Below are positions 15,487 through 23,755 of a stretch of 64,000 nucleotides of DNA, one piece after another (within the stretch, counting starts at the first letter, position 1; each line of letters opens with the position of its first letter). Below the pieces are notes generated by a model, which was given only the letters and a program-made list of their open reading frames with translations, was not told where the DNA came from and did no database searches. The position numbers and the translations under genes were made by a program. Origin of the DNA: a virus; the IMG/VR virus record IMGVR_UViG_3300044996_000468, positions 1 to 64,000 of that record; one strand, 5' to 3'.

Positions 15487-16137
15487 ATGCAGGTGATCGT
15501 CAGCATGACGTCGATTCCGGCGCGCAACGGCCGACTCGCGTCGACGCTCGCCTCGTTGCAATCACAGACACGGCTGCCAGACGAGATTCGGCTCTACCTC
15601 GGGCCTGGATGTGCGCTCGTCGCAGACGTGACGTGCGTCGATGTTGAAGATCGCGGGCCGATCACCAAGTTGTCAGCGGTCGTGGATCCAGAAATTCCTG
15701 ACGACGCGTTGATTGTTACCGTCGACGACGACATCCTCTACGAACCGACTTGGCTGGAGACGTTGGTGGCTGCCGCTGAAGCGTCGCCGGGAGCGGTAGT
15801 TGGACGTTCGGGCTGGTTGGTTGCAGACTTCCTGCGTAGCGAGCATCACGGCTACTTCATCTGGGCGCAGGAAGACACGTGCGACGTCCTAGAAGGCTGG
15901 GCGGGCGTTGCCTATCGCAAGAGCTTCTTCGACGGATCCGTACTCGAACCGCCGCCGGAGTTTCGACTTGTCGATGACGTTTGGATCTCTGGTTACCTCT
16001 ATCGGCGTGGTATCGAACGTCGCATCGTTCGTCCACCGATGGCCATCCCCGATCCGAAGGGTCTGCCGGGTCTTCACAACAGGTCTGACTTCGTCAAACT
16101 CAACCGCAAAGCCGCACGGATCGCCTTCGCACCATGA
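15487..16137 (+). CDS. Glycosyltransferase-like protein, 216 aa
   Basis: The N-terminus MQVIVSMTSIPARNGRLAST and the central VTVDDDILYEPTW form a GT-A type nucleotide-sugar site. The AGVAYRKSFFD and VDDVWISGYL segments place it near glycosyltransferases that glycosylate surface glycans. It overlaps the next gene by four bases (ATGA), so the enzymes are probably made together. Acceptor unknown. Confidence 0.8.
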   Translation: MQVIVSMTSIPARNGRLASTLASLQSQTRLPDEIRLYLGPGCALVADVTCVDVEDRGPITKLSAVVDPEIPDDALIVTVDDDILYEPTWLETLVAAAEASPGAVVGRSGWLVADFLRSEHHGYFIWAQEDTCDVLEGWAGVAYRKSFFDGSVLEPPPEFRLVDDVWISGYLYRRGIERRIVRPPMAIPDPKGLPGLHNRSDFVKLNRKAARIAFAP

Positions 16138-17345
16138 ACCCTATCAAGCTGTCCATCTGCATCAGTTCGCTCAACAGTCGGCACGCAACGTTGCACCGTC
16201 TCGTACGGCAGCTCCAGACACAACCACGTAGCGACGAGATCGAGATCCTGATCGCTGCCGACGAGCGACGACATCCCACCGGTGCCAAGCGCAATCGGTT
16301 GGTGGCTTCTGCCGTTGGTGCCTACGTCGTTCACATCGACGACGATGACATGGTTGCGGTCGACTACGTCCCCAAGGTACTTGCTGCGATCGATGCGAAT
16401 CGTGGCGTCGACGTCATCCTGCTTCGCGGTCGCCGTACGCATGTGGGTGGAGCTGCAGTCGTGTTCGACTATCGGCTCGGCGGTGAAGAAGGCGAAGTCG
16501 ACAAGAACGGCGTCCTCTGGCGCAACCCGGCCCATTTGTGTCCCATCCGTGCGGACATCGCCAAGTCGGTTCCGTTTGAGGAGATCTGGTTCGCTGAAGA
16601 TGTTCGTTGGCTCGAACAGGTCAAGCCTCTTCTCAAGACCGCTGCGCGCGCAGGCACACCTAACGAAGTGCTCTACAACTACCTATGGGAACCTAACAAG
16701 GACGTCTATATCTCCATGGTCACCGATCCGAAAGCCCCCAAGCCCGTCATGAAGATCGGCGGCGTCGTCATCGCAAACCCGGCAGCGACCGTCGACGTTT
16801 CCGATCACGAGTGCATCTTCGCGCCACAGTACGTCGAGCGATCAGGACCCGGCTCGACGGTCGAATTCAGTGCGCCGTACCGCGAGTTTCTGCGCAACTT
16901 CATCCGCGATCTGAAGATCCGTTCGATCGTCGATCTCGGCTGCGGTGACATGACCATCATGTCGAACGTCGACATGAACGACGCGCAATACCTAGGACTC
17001 GACGTCATTCCCGAACGCATCAAGCGCAACCGCGTGAAGTGTCCGCAGCTGGCTTTCGAGCATCGCGACATTCACAAGGGGCCGTTCCCGGCTGCGGACC
17101 TCTTCATTTGCAAGGATGTCGTCCAACACTGGTCGAACGAGGACATCCAAGGCTGGCTCGTCGATCTGCGAAGGGCACACTTTCGCTTCGCGCTCGTTAC
17201 AAACTGCAACTACGGGCCGACGGTCAACACCAAGATCGCGACCGGCGGCTGGCGTGCAATCGACTTGACCAAATCGCCGTTCTCCGTCGGCGAAGTCGTC
17301 TTCACCTGGGGCAACAAGGATGTCGTCCTACTGCGAGGCATGTGA
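16134..17345 (+). CDS. Fused glycosyltransferase-methyltransferase
   Basis: The 403-aa protein has a GT2-like N-terminal half. TGAKRNRLVASAVG lies near residue 50 and VHIDDDDMVAVD near 66, with an EDVRWLEQ acidic motif further on. The C-terminal half (from about residue 250) is a class I SAM methyltransferase: SIVDLGCGDMTI is motif I and YLGLDVIPE the adenine-ribose strand. Sugar transfer and methylation of the same glycan are the likely combined activity. A similar fold stands alone in the next gene. Its stop overlaps the next ATG by one base. Confidence 0.85.
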   Translation: MNPIKLSICISSLNSRHATLHRLVRQLQTQPRSDEIEILIAADERRHPTGAKRNRLVASAVGAYVVHIDDDDMVAVDYVPKVLAAIDANRGVDVILLRGRRTHVGGAAVVFDYRLGGEEGEVDKNGVLWRNPAHLCPIRADIAKSVPFEEIWFAEDVRWLEQVKPLLKTAARAGTPNEVLYNYLWEPNKDVYISMVTDPKAPKPVMKIGGVVIANPAATVDVSDHECIFAPQYVERSGPGSTVEFSAPYREFLRNFIRDLKIRSIVDLGCGDMTIMSNVDMNDAQYLGLDVIPERIKRNRVKCPQLAFEHRDIHKGPFPAADLFICKDVVQHWSNEDIQGWLVDLRRAHFRFALVTNCNYGPTVNTKIATGGWRAIDLTKSPFSVGEVVFTWGNKDVVLLRGM

Positions 17346-17893
17346 TGCATCTCCACGAAATTCTCACTGCCGAGTTCAACCGTTTCGGCAACGCACCGCT
17401 CAACATCATCGAGACCGGTACGATTCGCGGCGACAGTGAGGCGTCTCGCCTCGGTGACGGCTGGTCGACGCTCTGGTTCGCAGAGCGTCGTGCGCGATGC
17501 GGCGGTGAGCTGCTCTCGATCGACCTGGACGTGTCGACGGCGGCAACGGTGCTCGCCGAGCACGGCGTCGCGGATGGCGTCGAACTGGAACAAGGCCACA
17601 GCATCGATCGTCTGGCGTTCCGTTGCCGTCGAGGTCGACGATGGGACGTCATCCTTCTCGACAGCGACAACGACGCACAGCTCATCCTGCACGAGTTTCT
17701 GATCGCGCAGCACCTCGTCACCGATGGCGGTCTCGTCATGATCGATGACGTCCGTATGCCGAACCAACCGATCGGCGCCCTCAAGGGCGATCAGGTATGG
17801 CCCTACATCAAGAAGCGCGGTCTCGCGCATCACATCGTAGAGCGTGAAGGCTGGAACGGTTATCGCACGGGCGTACTCACCGTCCAGCTGTGA
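17345..17893 (+). CDS. SAM-dependent methyltransferase-like protein, 182 aa
   Basis: ATG 17345 overlaps the previous stop; the longer open frame to 17039 is antisense-like noise inside the upstream gene. IIETGTIRGDS (residues 18-28) takes the place of the SAM-binding motif. ELLSIDLDVS is the acidic strand, and VILLDSDNDAQ plus GGLVMIDDV follow. This is the pattern of Methyltransf_24-type enzymes, often next to glycosyltransferases. The end faces the structural paralogue gene on the other strand, with no spacer. Confidence 0.75.
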   Translation: MHLHEILTAEFNRFGNAPLNIIETGTIRGDSEASRLGDGWSTLWFAERRARCGGELLSIDLDVSTAATVLAEHGVADGVELEQGHSIDRLAFRCRRGRRWDVILLDSDNDAQLILHEFLIAQHLVTDGGLVMIDDVRMPNQPIGALKGDQVWPYIKKRGLAHHIVEREGWNGYRTGVLTVQL

Positions 17894-18289
17894 CTACTGG
17901 CCGGGGTTGTACGTGTCCGCGTCGCCGGGTCCCACGATCGAGTGTGGATCCCAGAAGAGCACGTTCGGTGTCACTGTCACCGGTGGCGAGCTGGTGTTGG
18001 TGAACGTGACCTTTACGGTGTTGGTCGCTGGGTCGACGAACGGCTCGCCGTGGGTGATGCCTGTCCAGTCCGATAGCGGCGCCATCGGGATCACCTGGAT
18101 ACGCGACGCCGGAAGGGTACCGTCGGCAGGTCCCGGTGGTGCCACTGTCACACCGAGAGGCGGTTCGCCGATCGACTCGCTCTCGAACGACCTGTTGACC
18201 TGGGTGAGACCGGTGTCGATGGTCGTCACGCCGCCCGCCAGCGTCATGCGCTGACGATTCCAGAGAAGCTGTCCTGCCTTCTTGCTCAT
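17894..18289 (-). CDS. Putative structural protein B (paralogue of 13577-13969)
   Basis: The 131-aa protein starts MSKKAGQLLWNRQRM and carries SFESESIGEPPLGVTV, THGEPFVDPATNT and a PGDADTYNPGQ end. It aligns over its full length with the protein at 13577-13969. The upstream region holds a 7-bp hairpin and, 65 bases out, the palindrome GATCGCGCGAGCGATC. Likely an abundant virion component. Family unknown. Confidence 0.7.
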   Translation of the reverse strand: MSKKAGQLLWNRQRMTLAGGVTTIDTGLTQVNRSFESESIGEPPLGVTVAPPGPADGTLPASRIQVIPMAPLSDWTGITHGEPFVDPATNTVKVTFTNTSSPPVTVTPNVLFWDPHSIVGPGDADTYNPGQ

Positions 18290-18313
18290 GGTTTCTCCTG
18301 TGCCGTAGCCGGA

Positions 18314-18330
18314 TCCCGCAAAATGCGGGA
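18314..18330. repeat. Perfect 7-bp hairpin in the 5' leader of the 17894-18289 gene
   Basis: TCCCGCA-AAA-TGCGGGA can fold as a tight stem-loop 25 bases before the ATG on the leftward transcript. It could stabilise the mRNA or weakly terminate upstream transcription; no T-run follows. Confidence 0.5.
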
Positions 18331-18353
18331 CGAGGTTCCATGAAGCTACACCC

Positions 18354-18369
18354 GATCGCGCGAGCGATC
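18354..18369. promoter_or_regulatory. Palindrome GATCGCGCGAGCGATC upstream of structural protein B
   Basis: Overlaps the stop codon of the 18368-19051 gene and lies 65 bases before the ATG at 18289. On the leftward strand GGTGTAGCTTC follows, a possible -10 region. Identical to copies at 13139 and 19069. Confidence 0.6.
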
Positions 18370-19051
18370 AACGCCGCCTACGATAACGTCGACCTACGCC
18401 CGCGCTGCCGTGCCGCTTGGCGCGCCAACGGGACACGCCATACACGATTCCGGCACCGAGCCCAGCAAGCACAACGGCCGCGCCGGCTCCGACGAGGATC
18501 GGATGGTCGAGGGCGAACTGGGCCGCCGGATGCTTGTTGAGGAAGATCGCTGTGTCGAGGACAGGAATCAGCTTATCGACGCCGGAGCCCGTCGAAGTAG
18601 CTGGCGCAGAACCGTCAGCGGGTACGGGTGCCTTGGCAGCTTCTTGCGCCTTCAAGGTCTGAAGGCGTTCGATCACCTGTGGAAGTGCAGGGTCCTGTGC
18701 GATCTGAAGAATCGTGTCGAGGTGCGGTCCGGCTTGCGTGAGGATCTGTTGGAGCTTCGCAAGCAGCTCGGGAGCCTGCTGCACGATGGCGGCGATGTCG
18801 CTGGTGATGTCGCCAAGGCCGTTCGACATGAAAGGCAGCCGCGCAAGGCGGGACTGCAAATCGAAATCGTCATCGGTCGACCACACCGTCGGCCAGTTCT
18901 TGGGCTGACCTGGGATCGCGCCGACGCCGGCAAGGCCGGGGGGTTGCGGGATGAAATGGAAGACGCGACCAGCGCGTGCGATCGCGTCTTCTTGCGCATC
19001 GGTCGAGAGCACTCGCACGGAGCCGCCAAGCTGATGTTGAAGTGCGAGCAC
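18368..19051 (-). CDS. Putative virion membrane protein with basic tail, 227 aa
   Basis: GTG 19051 start. The N-terminus MLALQHQLGG resembles that of the C39 peptidase. A soluble helical region follows, with repeated Leu/Gln-rich helices, then a Pro/Ala linker, a hydrophobic Gly-rich helix (ILVGAGAAVVLAGLGAGIV) and a tail ending RRYRRRR. No enzymatic motif. Architecture matches the other C-anchored proteins of the 3.7-20 kb region. It reads from the shared palindrome at 19069-19084. Confidence 0.7.
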   Translation of the reverse strand: MLALQHQLGGSVRVLSTDAQEDAIARAGRVFHFIPQPPGLAGVGAIPGQPKNWPTVWSTDDDFDLQSRLARLPFMSNGLGDITSDIAAIVQQAPELLAKLQQILTQAGPHLDTILQIAQDPALPQVIERLQTLKAQEAAKAPVPADGSAPATSTGSGVDKLIPVLDTAIFLNKHPAAQFALDHPILVGAGAAVVLAGLGAGIVYGVSRWRAKRHGSAGVGRRYRRRR

Positions 19052-19068
19052 GGTCCAAGCCTATCATC

Positions 19069-19084
19069 GATCGCGCGAGCGATC
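19069..19084. promoter_or_regulatory. Palindrome GATCGCGCGAGCGATC between divergent genes
   Basis: Lies between the GTG at 19051 (leftward) and the transglycosylase gene at 19138 (rightward). TGATAGGCTTGG follows on the left and GTAGTAGGGT on the right, both candidate -10 regions. Confidence 0.6.
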
Positions 19085-19137
19085 ACGACTCAGCCTTTGT
19101 GCTTCCCCATCGCGGATCCCGTAGTAGGGTCGCCGAC

Positions 19138-19719
19138 ATGACGATCGAATCTCTCATCGTTGCGATCCTTGCCATCACGGGCACAGCAGCGCCGCACACG
19201 TCCAAGAATGCGCGCGTGCACGCAGAGAGCGCACAGGCAGTCGCCACCGTCGATTTCCCGGTCGAAGTTCTCCTCGGTACGGCCTACGTCGAATCGCGCT
19301 TCTATCAGACGGCGCTGAGTCGGTTGGAGGATTGTACGGATCCGAAGGATCCTAAAACCTGCATTCGAAAGACCGGCGTGTGGGCCAGCCATGTACCGCC
19401 GCCGACGGCGCGACCGGACTGGTACTGTGGGCCGCTACAGACGGGCGGCTGGGTCACGTGGGCCGAGTGTCAGCGGATGCGGACGGACGTGCTGTACGGT
19501 TACCAGCAGGGCGTGCGCGAGCTGACGAAGTGGTGGAACGATCCGAGCTGTTCGCGACTACCGGATGACGATCGGCTGCGTTGTACGCTTGCCGGACACA
19601 ACGCCGGGTATGCAGGTGCGGCGAACTACAAGGTCTCGCCGTACGTTCGTGACGTGTTCAAGGCGCGCGATCGGATCGTGAAGATCACCGAGCACGAAGA
19701 GTTGAAGCCGGGTAGCTAG
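19138..19719 (+). CDS. Secreted lytic transglycosylase-like (SLT) protein
   Basis: The 193-aa protein begins with a signal-peptide-like segment (MTIESLIVAILAITGTAA). LLGTAYVESRFYQ follows with the likely catalytic Glu, and AGHNAGYAGAANY near residue 155 is the second conserved block of the SLT/lysozyme-like fold. Such enzymes cut the glycan backbone of peptidoglycan. Three Cys pairs suggest disulphides outside the cytoplasm. I chose ATG 19138 because the open frame upstream crosses the palindromic promoter region. Its stop overlaps the convergent gene's stop. Confidence 0.8.
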   Translation: MTIESLIVAILAITGTAAPHTSKNARVHAESAQAVATVDFPVEVLLGTAYVESRFYQTALSRLEDCTDPKDPKTCIRKTGVWASHVPPPTARPDWYCGPLQTGGWVTWAECQRMRTDVLYGYQQGVRELTKWWNDPSCSRLPDDDRLRCTLAGHNAGYAGAANYKVSPYVRDVFKARDRIVKITEHEELKPGS

Positions 19720-20045
19720 CGGCGCTTCTTGCGGCGGCTCTTGCGCTTGCGCGAGCGGCCGAGATTCGTGGGACAGAGACTGCCGTGGTAGAGCAGCGTG
19801 CCGGCAGGGTATCCACGGTTTTGCCGAGTCTGATTCCGCTCGGTGTACCAGTCGACGACCTTACGGTTCGTCGAGGACGAACACGGCACGTAGCATTGGA
19901 TGTCGCCGCGCTGGCTCGGCTTCCCCGACGCCATCGCGACGTCGACGCACTCGCGCGTACTGAGGCCGTGGCGCTGCGCGGCGCGGCGCGCGCTTTTCAT
20001 TGGGCCCTTGACGATCAACGAGACGCTGTTCGCACGTGTCGCCAC
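19716..20045 (-). CDS. Arg/Lys-tailed Cys-containing protein, 109 aa
   Basis: GTG 20045 start. It contains SLIVKGPMKSARRAAQRHGL and QCYVPCSSSTNRKVVDWY, then GTLLYHGSLCP. All three blocks recur in the 22550-23065 protein, so the two are paralogues. The last 14 residues are almost all Arg, Lys and Ser. Probably a virion or nucleoid-associated protein. No known family. Confidence 0.65.
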   Translation of the reverse strand: MATRANSVSLIVKGPMKSARRAAQRHGLSTRECVDVAMASGKPSQRGDIQCYVPCSSSTNRKVVDWYTERNQTRQNRGYPAGTLLYHGSLCPTNLGRSRKRKSRRKKRR

Positions 20046-20047
20046 GG

Positions 20048-20485
20048 TTAGCGTCCTGCGGTGCGGTTCTTGGTGCGGCCCGCGTAGCGGTAGAGCGCGA
20101 CGCCGAACACTGCGAGCGCACCACCGACGGCGAGCGCGCCACCGGCGACGAGCATGTTCGAAACCGTCGGGCTCTGGTTCGCGAGGAACGAGTCGATGCC
20201 GCCGAACTGACGTCGGTAGGGGATCACGGTCTGGCCTCCGTTGATGGACGTGAAGTAGCTGGGGTCGCAGTAGTCGCAGACAGGTCCGCGTGCGGGGTAG
20301 CGGCGGCGGTACATCTGCGGCGTGCCGCCGGGGCCGTAGACCGGTGTCGCGACGCGGGTCGGTCCGACGATGGCCTGATGTGGCGCGAGCGGCTGACCAG
20401 CCGATGGAAAAGACACCGTGGGCTCGTCGCGCAGCCCTGCGAGCTGCGCGTCACTGAGACCTTCCAAGGTGAATACGTGGGGCAC
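20048..20485 (-). CDS. Putative virion membrane protein, 145 aa
   Basis: GTG 20485 start. Pro/Gly-rich N-terminal 85 residues with CDYCDP, then a Gly/Ala-rich hydrophobic helix (MLVAGGALAVGGALAVFGVAL) and a basic end RTKNRTAGR. Same anchor-plus-basic-tail plan as its neighbours, without an enzyme domain. A palindrome lies 32 bases upstream. Confidence 0.65.
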   Translation of the reverse strand: MPHVFTLEGLSDAQLAGLRDEPTVSFPSAGQPLAPHQAIVGPTRVATPVYGPGGTPQMYRRRYPARGPVCDYCDPSYFTSINGGQTVIPYRRQFGGIDSFLANQSPTVSNMLVAGGALAVGGALAVFGVALYRYAGRTKNRTAGR

Positions 20486-20516
20486 TGGGTCAGCTCCTTG
20501 CTCTACAACCTACCAC

Positions 20517-20532
20517 GATCGCGTGCGCGATC
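20517..20532. promoter_or_regulatory. Palindrome GATCGCGTGCGCGATC upstream of 20048-20485
   Basis: Lies between two leftward genes. On the leftward strand GTGGTAGGTTGTAGAG follows before the GTG at 20485, again a TAGGNT-type candidate -10. Confidence 0.6.
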
Positions 20533-20533
20533 G

Positions 20534-21067
20534 TTACTTACGTCGCCGCCCCCGTAGTGGCATGTCGGGCGGGAAATCGAACTTGCCGGTCGCGGCCCAC
20601 GTGCCACAGGCGGCGTTTGCCTTGGCGACCGCATCCATGGGCGAGTCGACGTCGACGCGCACACCGGGCTGCTTGTCCGTGGTGCAGAAGCGCAAGAACG
20701 GTTGGCCCTTGTCGAATGCAAGTTGAACTGGGCAACCCTTGCGCTTGAGCGCACCTGCGCACGGCTTGGGACAGGGGCGTGGCTTTATCTTGCCCTTGTG
20801 CTTGCCCTTCTTGACTTCGTACTGGCCACACGACTTCCCGTCGACGGAATCGACGCTCTTGCTCGTCGAACGGAAGCTGCGGTTGAGGTCGAACTGCGTG
20901 ACGGCAACGCGGCTCTCGCCAACGATCGTACACGCATTGGCGTCGACCTGTCCCGTTCGACCTGACTTGGCGCCGACAACGACACGAAGACAAGGCACGC
21001 TTGACGTGTCTGGCTTTGGCTTCTTGATCTTCTTGGGCTTGGTCGTGGTCGTTTGGGATTTCGCCAT
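20534..21067 (-). CDS. Basic Cys-rich protein, 177 aa
   Basis: Starts MAKSQTTTTKPKKIKKPK and ends RGRRRK. About ten Cys are spread through the body, including CPKPCAG. Some pairs (SFRSTSK, KSCGQYEVKKGK) give it a compact, disulphide- or metal-stabilised look. No family recognised. It lies downstream of the GP88-like gene in the same leftward operon. Confidence 0.65.
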   Translation of the reverse strand: MAKSQTTTTKPKKIKKPKPDTSSVPCLRVVVGAKSGRTGQVDANACTIVGESRVAVTQFDLNRSFRSTSKSVDSVDGKSCGQYEVKKGKHKGKIKPRPCPKPCAGALKRKGCPVQLAFDKGQPFLRFCTTDKQPGVRVDVDSPMDAVAKANAACGTWAATGKFDFPPDMPLRGRRRK

Positions 21068-21075
21068 GGCGATCC

Positions 21076-22449
21076 TCAGTGAAGAGAGTAGTTGACGATC
21101 TCACCGGGAGCGATCCAACAAGCGCGACAGCCCTTGCCGTCCGGTCCGCCGAGACCTGGCGGTGCTACGGCTTTGCGACACGTGTGCTTCGCGTCTTCGG
21201 TCGCATACGCTTGGCAGTTCCACGTGTAGCGAGGATCGGGACCCGTCATCTTCGGCTCGAAGCGTTGGGCATGTTGATAGACGTACTGCTCGCGCTCCGG
21301 CGTCATGCCGCGGTTCTGTTCGACTTGCAGTACGACCGTCGCGCCCGCCCAGCCAGGACCGAGATGCTGTCCGACGGGGTCGTAGCCTTCGATGCGACGA
21401 TTCCAGCCGGGACCGGGTTCGTTCACTTCGTACGCGCTCGGTCGGATGATGAAGTTGCGCGGATCGCGGTTGATGTCATTGACCGCGTCGGTACCCCATT
21501 CGGTCGCCCAGATGCGCGACGGCGCCCAGAACGTGATGTCAGGAAGGCGATCTGCGATCATCTTCCACTGCTGCAGGTATTCAGGTTCGAAGAAGTCGCC
21601 CGAGTCGTGGATCCGAAAGAAGCGCCGACCGGTCGGTTCAGATGGCAGCGCTTGCGTCTTCTCGACGACCTTCTCTTCACCGGTCTCGGTGTTGACGATC
21701 TTCACCTCTTCCTTCACCGTGCCGCCGTTCAGCTTGTAGTCCGCGTTGTTGATCGCGTAGACCATTGTCTCGACGAACGCGGTCGACGGTCCGTACGGGC
21801 CTTGAACATTGAACTTGATCGCTTGCCGCGCCCACAGGAACCGAAGGATCTGCGCGAACTGCACTTGGCCCGTCGAGTACTGTCCACCCTGCGCGTAACA
21901 GAACTGGCAGATGGCCTGCGCCAGGTTGACAGGCGCGTTGTACGGTCGACCGAGACCGTAGTTGACGTACTTCGCTGCTTTGCGCAGTGCATCTGCGGGA
22001 ACGAGGCTTTGTCCAGCGACCGCACCAGGGCACGCGCCACCGACTTGCGGCGGTCCTGCAGGGATGCTCCACGACGGCGTGTTCATCTTCGACGTCCATG
22101 ACAGAAGTTGGTACTGCTGGACGTTGGGGTTGGTTGCAGGATTCCACGCCGGGCCAGGCCCGATCGGCTGATCGAGCACGACGTAGACGTTGCTCGGATC
22201 CTTGCCGTGCACGTTGCCGGGACGGACGACAAACTGCTTGGTCTCCAGACTACGGATGACGGCGTCACGTACGAACATCATGCCGAGCAGCCCAGCATGC
22301 GCATCCGCGAGAACAGCACTGGGCGCAGGACAGGCCGGATGATCCTCACCGAGGTACGCGCCGTTCATCGACCCGACGCACATATCGTACGCACGTTCGA
22401 TGGCGGTGACGTCTTCGGTGACTTCGAGGTGCGGAATGATGGCTGCCAT
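21076..22449 (-). CDS. GP88-like phage protein, 457 aa
   Basis: The central FFRIHDSGDFFEPEYLQQW and TFWAPSR, together with an upstream AICQFCYAQGG Cys motif, match what I know of the GP88 (mycobacteriophage gene 88-like) family of uncharacterised phage proteins. Cysteines form two groups, ICQFC near residue 185 and a C-terminal CRKAV...CRAC, which would suit an Fe-S or Zn centre. The N-terminal 150 residues appear to be an addition. Function of the family is unknown. It sits among structural-looking genes. ATG 22449. Confidence 0.65.
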   Translation of the reverse strand: MAAIIPHLEVTEDVTAIERAYDMCVGSMNGAYLGEDHPACPAPSAVLADAHAGLLGMMFVRDAVIRSLETKQFVVRPGNVHGKDPSNVYVVLDQPIGPGPAWNPATNPNVQQYQLLSWTSKMNTPSWSIPAGPPQVGGACPGAVAGQSLVPADALRKAAKYVNYGLGRPYNAPVNLAQAICQFCYAQGGQYSTGQVQFAQILRFLWARQAIKFNVQGPYGPSTAFVETMVYAINNADYKLNGGTVKEEVKIVNTETGEEKVVEKTQALPSEPTGRRFFRIHDSGDFFEPEYLQQWKMIADRLPDITFWAPSRIWATEWGTDAVNDINRDPRNFIIRPSAYEVNEPGPGWNRRIEGYDPVGQHLGPGWAGATVVLQVEQNRGMTPEREQYVYQHAQRFEPKMTGPDPRYTWNCQAYATEDAKHTCRKAVAPPGLGGPDGKGCRACWIAPGEIVNYSLH

Positions 22450-22454
22450 GGTGT

Positions 22455-22547
22455 TTACTCGGTGATGCGGTAGCGGTCGCGACCCCGACGATCGAACAAG
22501 TTCCCCGAGTTGGGGCGTACGCCTTCGCGAAGATTTGGTGCACGCAT
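22455..22547 (-). CDS. Possible micro-protein, 30 aa
   Basis: ATG 22547 is preceded by GGAGG nine bases upstream and lies between two real genes (22449 and 22550) without overlapping either. The peptide is Arg- and Asn-rich. Position and ribosome site support it; its size does not allow more. Confidence 0.4.
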   Translation of the reverse strand: MRAPNLREGVRPNSGNLFDRRGRDRYRITE

Positions 22548-22549
22548 CT

Positions 22550-23065
22550 TCAGCGCCTCCGCTTGCGACGACGACGTGTGCCGTCGAGCGCGCTCAGGCA
22601 CGAACCTCCGACGTACAGCAGCGAGCCGGGCGAACTCCAGGTCCGCTGCGTCGAACGGTTGGGACGGCTCGCCCTGAACCACTTGTCGAGGCGATCACGC
22701 GTCGATGGTGTGCAGGCGGTGAAGCACTGCACGTCCTTGCCGTGGGTCACGCACGACGACATCGGGATGCCGTAGCGCGCCGCCTCACGCTGGACGCTCT
22801 TCTTGGGGCCCTTCGCGATCAGCGAGACGTGCTCGCGGCGCTTCGCGGTGCCGAGGCCGCGCGAGCCGCGCCCACCCTTGACTTTGACGGACACGACGTT
22901 GCGATCGTCGGCAATGCCGGGCGTACCGTGCTTGCCACCCATGTTGAGCACCCAGCCACCATGCGATGAACGCATGACGGCGGTGCCCGTGCGCTGTTGG
23001 CCTTGTGGCGTGACGATCGTAACGCGATCACCGGGCTTGATGACCTTGATCAGTGGATTCGCCAT
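22550..23065 (-). CDS. Arg-tailed protein, paralogue of 19716-20045, 171 aa
   Basis: The N-terminal 75 residues contain DRVTIVTPQGQQRTG, a KOW/SH3-like beta pattern. The C-terminal 95 residues carry SLIAKGPKKSVQREAARYGI, QCFTACTPSTRDRLDKWF and GSLLYVGGSCL, each matching the 109-aa protein at 19716. It ends RRRRKRRR. Possibly a nucleic-acid-binding virion protein. Confidence 0.7.
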   Translation of the reverse strand: MANPLIKVIKPGDRVTIVTPQGQQRTGTAVMRSSHGGWVLNMGGKHGTPGIADDRNVVSVKVKGGRGSRGLGTAKRREHVSLIAKGPKKSVQREAARYGIPMSSCVTHGKDVQCFTACTPSTRDRLDKWFRASRPNRSTQRTWSSPGSLLYVGGSCLSALDGTRRRRKRRR

Positions 23066-23067
23066 GG

Positions 23068-23472
23068 CTAGCGCCTCGCTTTCCGACGGCGTCGACGGCC
23101 GAGACCGTTGTTGCGATTGACGAGACAGTTCTCCGCGAACTCGCCCGCCGCTTTGCGGATCAGGCCTGCGTGCGACGGCGCGCTCGCACGACCGCCCGCG
23201 CTCTGGTGTGCGAGGTACTGACCGTAGTGCGTCATCATCTCGGCGTAGTCAGCCCACGCCGCACCGCACTTGCCGTTGCGCGACTTGTTGGTGACCATCG
23301 CGATCGAGTATCCGATGTCGTCGGACGCCTCGGTCATCTTCTTGGTGTGGATCGCCTCGGAGCTGCCAAGCCCGCGACGTGAACGCTTACGGCGTTGTGC
23401 ATGGCCCTTCATACGACGCTCGTGCGCTTTGCGTTTGTGGAACGCGCGAGAACGCGTCTTCTTGTTCGCCAT
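23068..23472 (-). CDS. Small Arg/Lys-rich protein, 134 aa
   Basis: ATG 23472 (MANKKTRSRAFHKRK) is used; the longer frame to 23625 overlaps the neighbour. Both ends are basic (HAQRRKRSRRG and GRRRRRKARR). The centre is neutral and helical with two Cys (KCGAAWADYAEM and ENCLVNRN). Paired Cys and terminal basic tails recur in the next genes. Confidence 0.65.
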   Translation of the reverse strand: MANKKTRSRAFHKRKAHERRMKGHAQRRKRSRRGLGSSEAIHTKKMTEASDDIGYSIAMVTNKSRNGKCGAAWADYAEMMTHYGQYLAHQSAGGRASAPSHAGLIRKAAGEFAENCLVNRNNGLGRRRRRKARR

Positions 23473-23474
23473 GA

Positions 23475-23753
23475 CTAGCGCTTCGCCTTCCGGCGACGAC
23501 GGCGACGACCGACGCCGCCGCCGACGTTGTAGCACTCGTTGCGGTTGCACTCGGCGATCGTCCGTTGCATGCCAGGCAGCCCTTCCTCGACGCGACAGAC
23601 CGCGTTCGGGAACTGGCGCGAGCACGCGTGGCCGGCATCCATCGCTGCGCTGTATGACTTGTGGAGGCTGCGTCGATAGCCCGAAGGGCCGCTGACGACA
23701 AATCGTCCCGACGACGAGCCGAGTGACTTCCTACGACGACGTTTCTTCGCCAT
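23475..23753 (-). CDS. Small Arg/Lys-rich protein, 92 aa
   Basis: ATG 23753 (MAKKRRRRKSLGSSSG). The centre carries a DAGHACSRQFPNAVC pair and then ECNRNECYN. The tail is GRRRRRRKAKR. It starts with a GSSSGRFVV-type segment resembling LGSSEAI in its neighbour, so a gene family produced by duplication is likely. Confidence 0.65.
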   Translation of the reverse strand: MAKKRRRRKSLGSSSGRFVVSGPSGYRRSLHKSYSAAMDAGHACSRQFPNAVCRVEEGLPGMQRTIAECNRNECYNVGGGVGRRRRRRKAKR

Positions 23754-23755
23754 GG

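Noticed and set aside
17039-17344. Extended start of the methyltransferase at 17345
   Set aside because: The upstream part overlaps the previous gene in another frame and carries no motif. The overlap start at 17345 is better.
21079-22101. 340-aa rightward ORF
   Set aside because: Antisense to the GP88-like gene, which has family motifs and a proper start.
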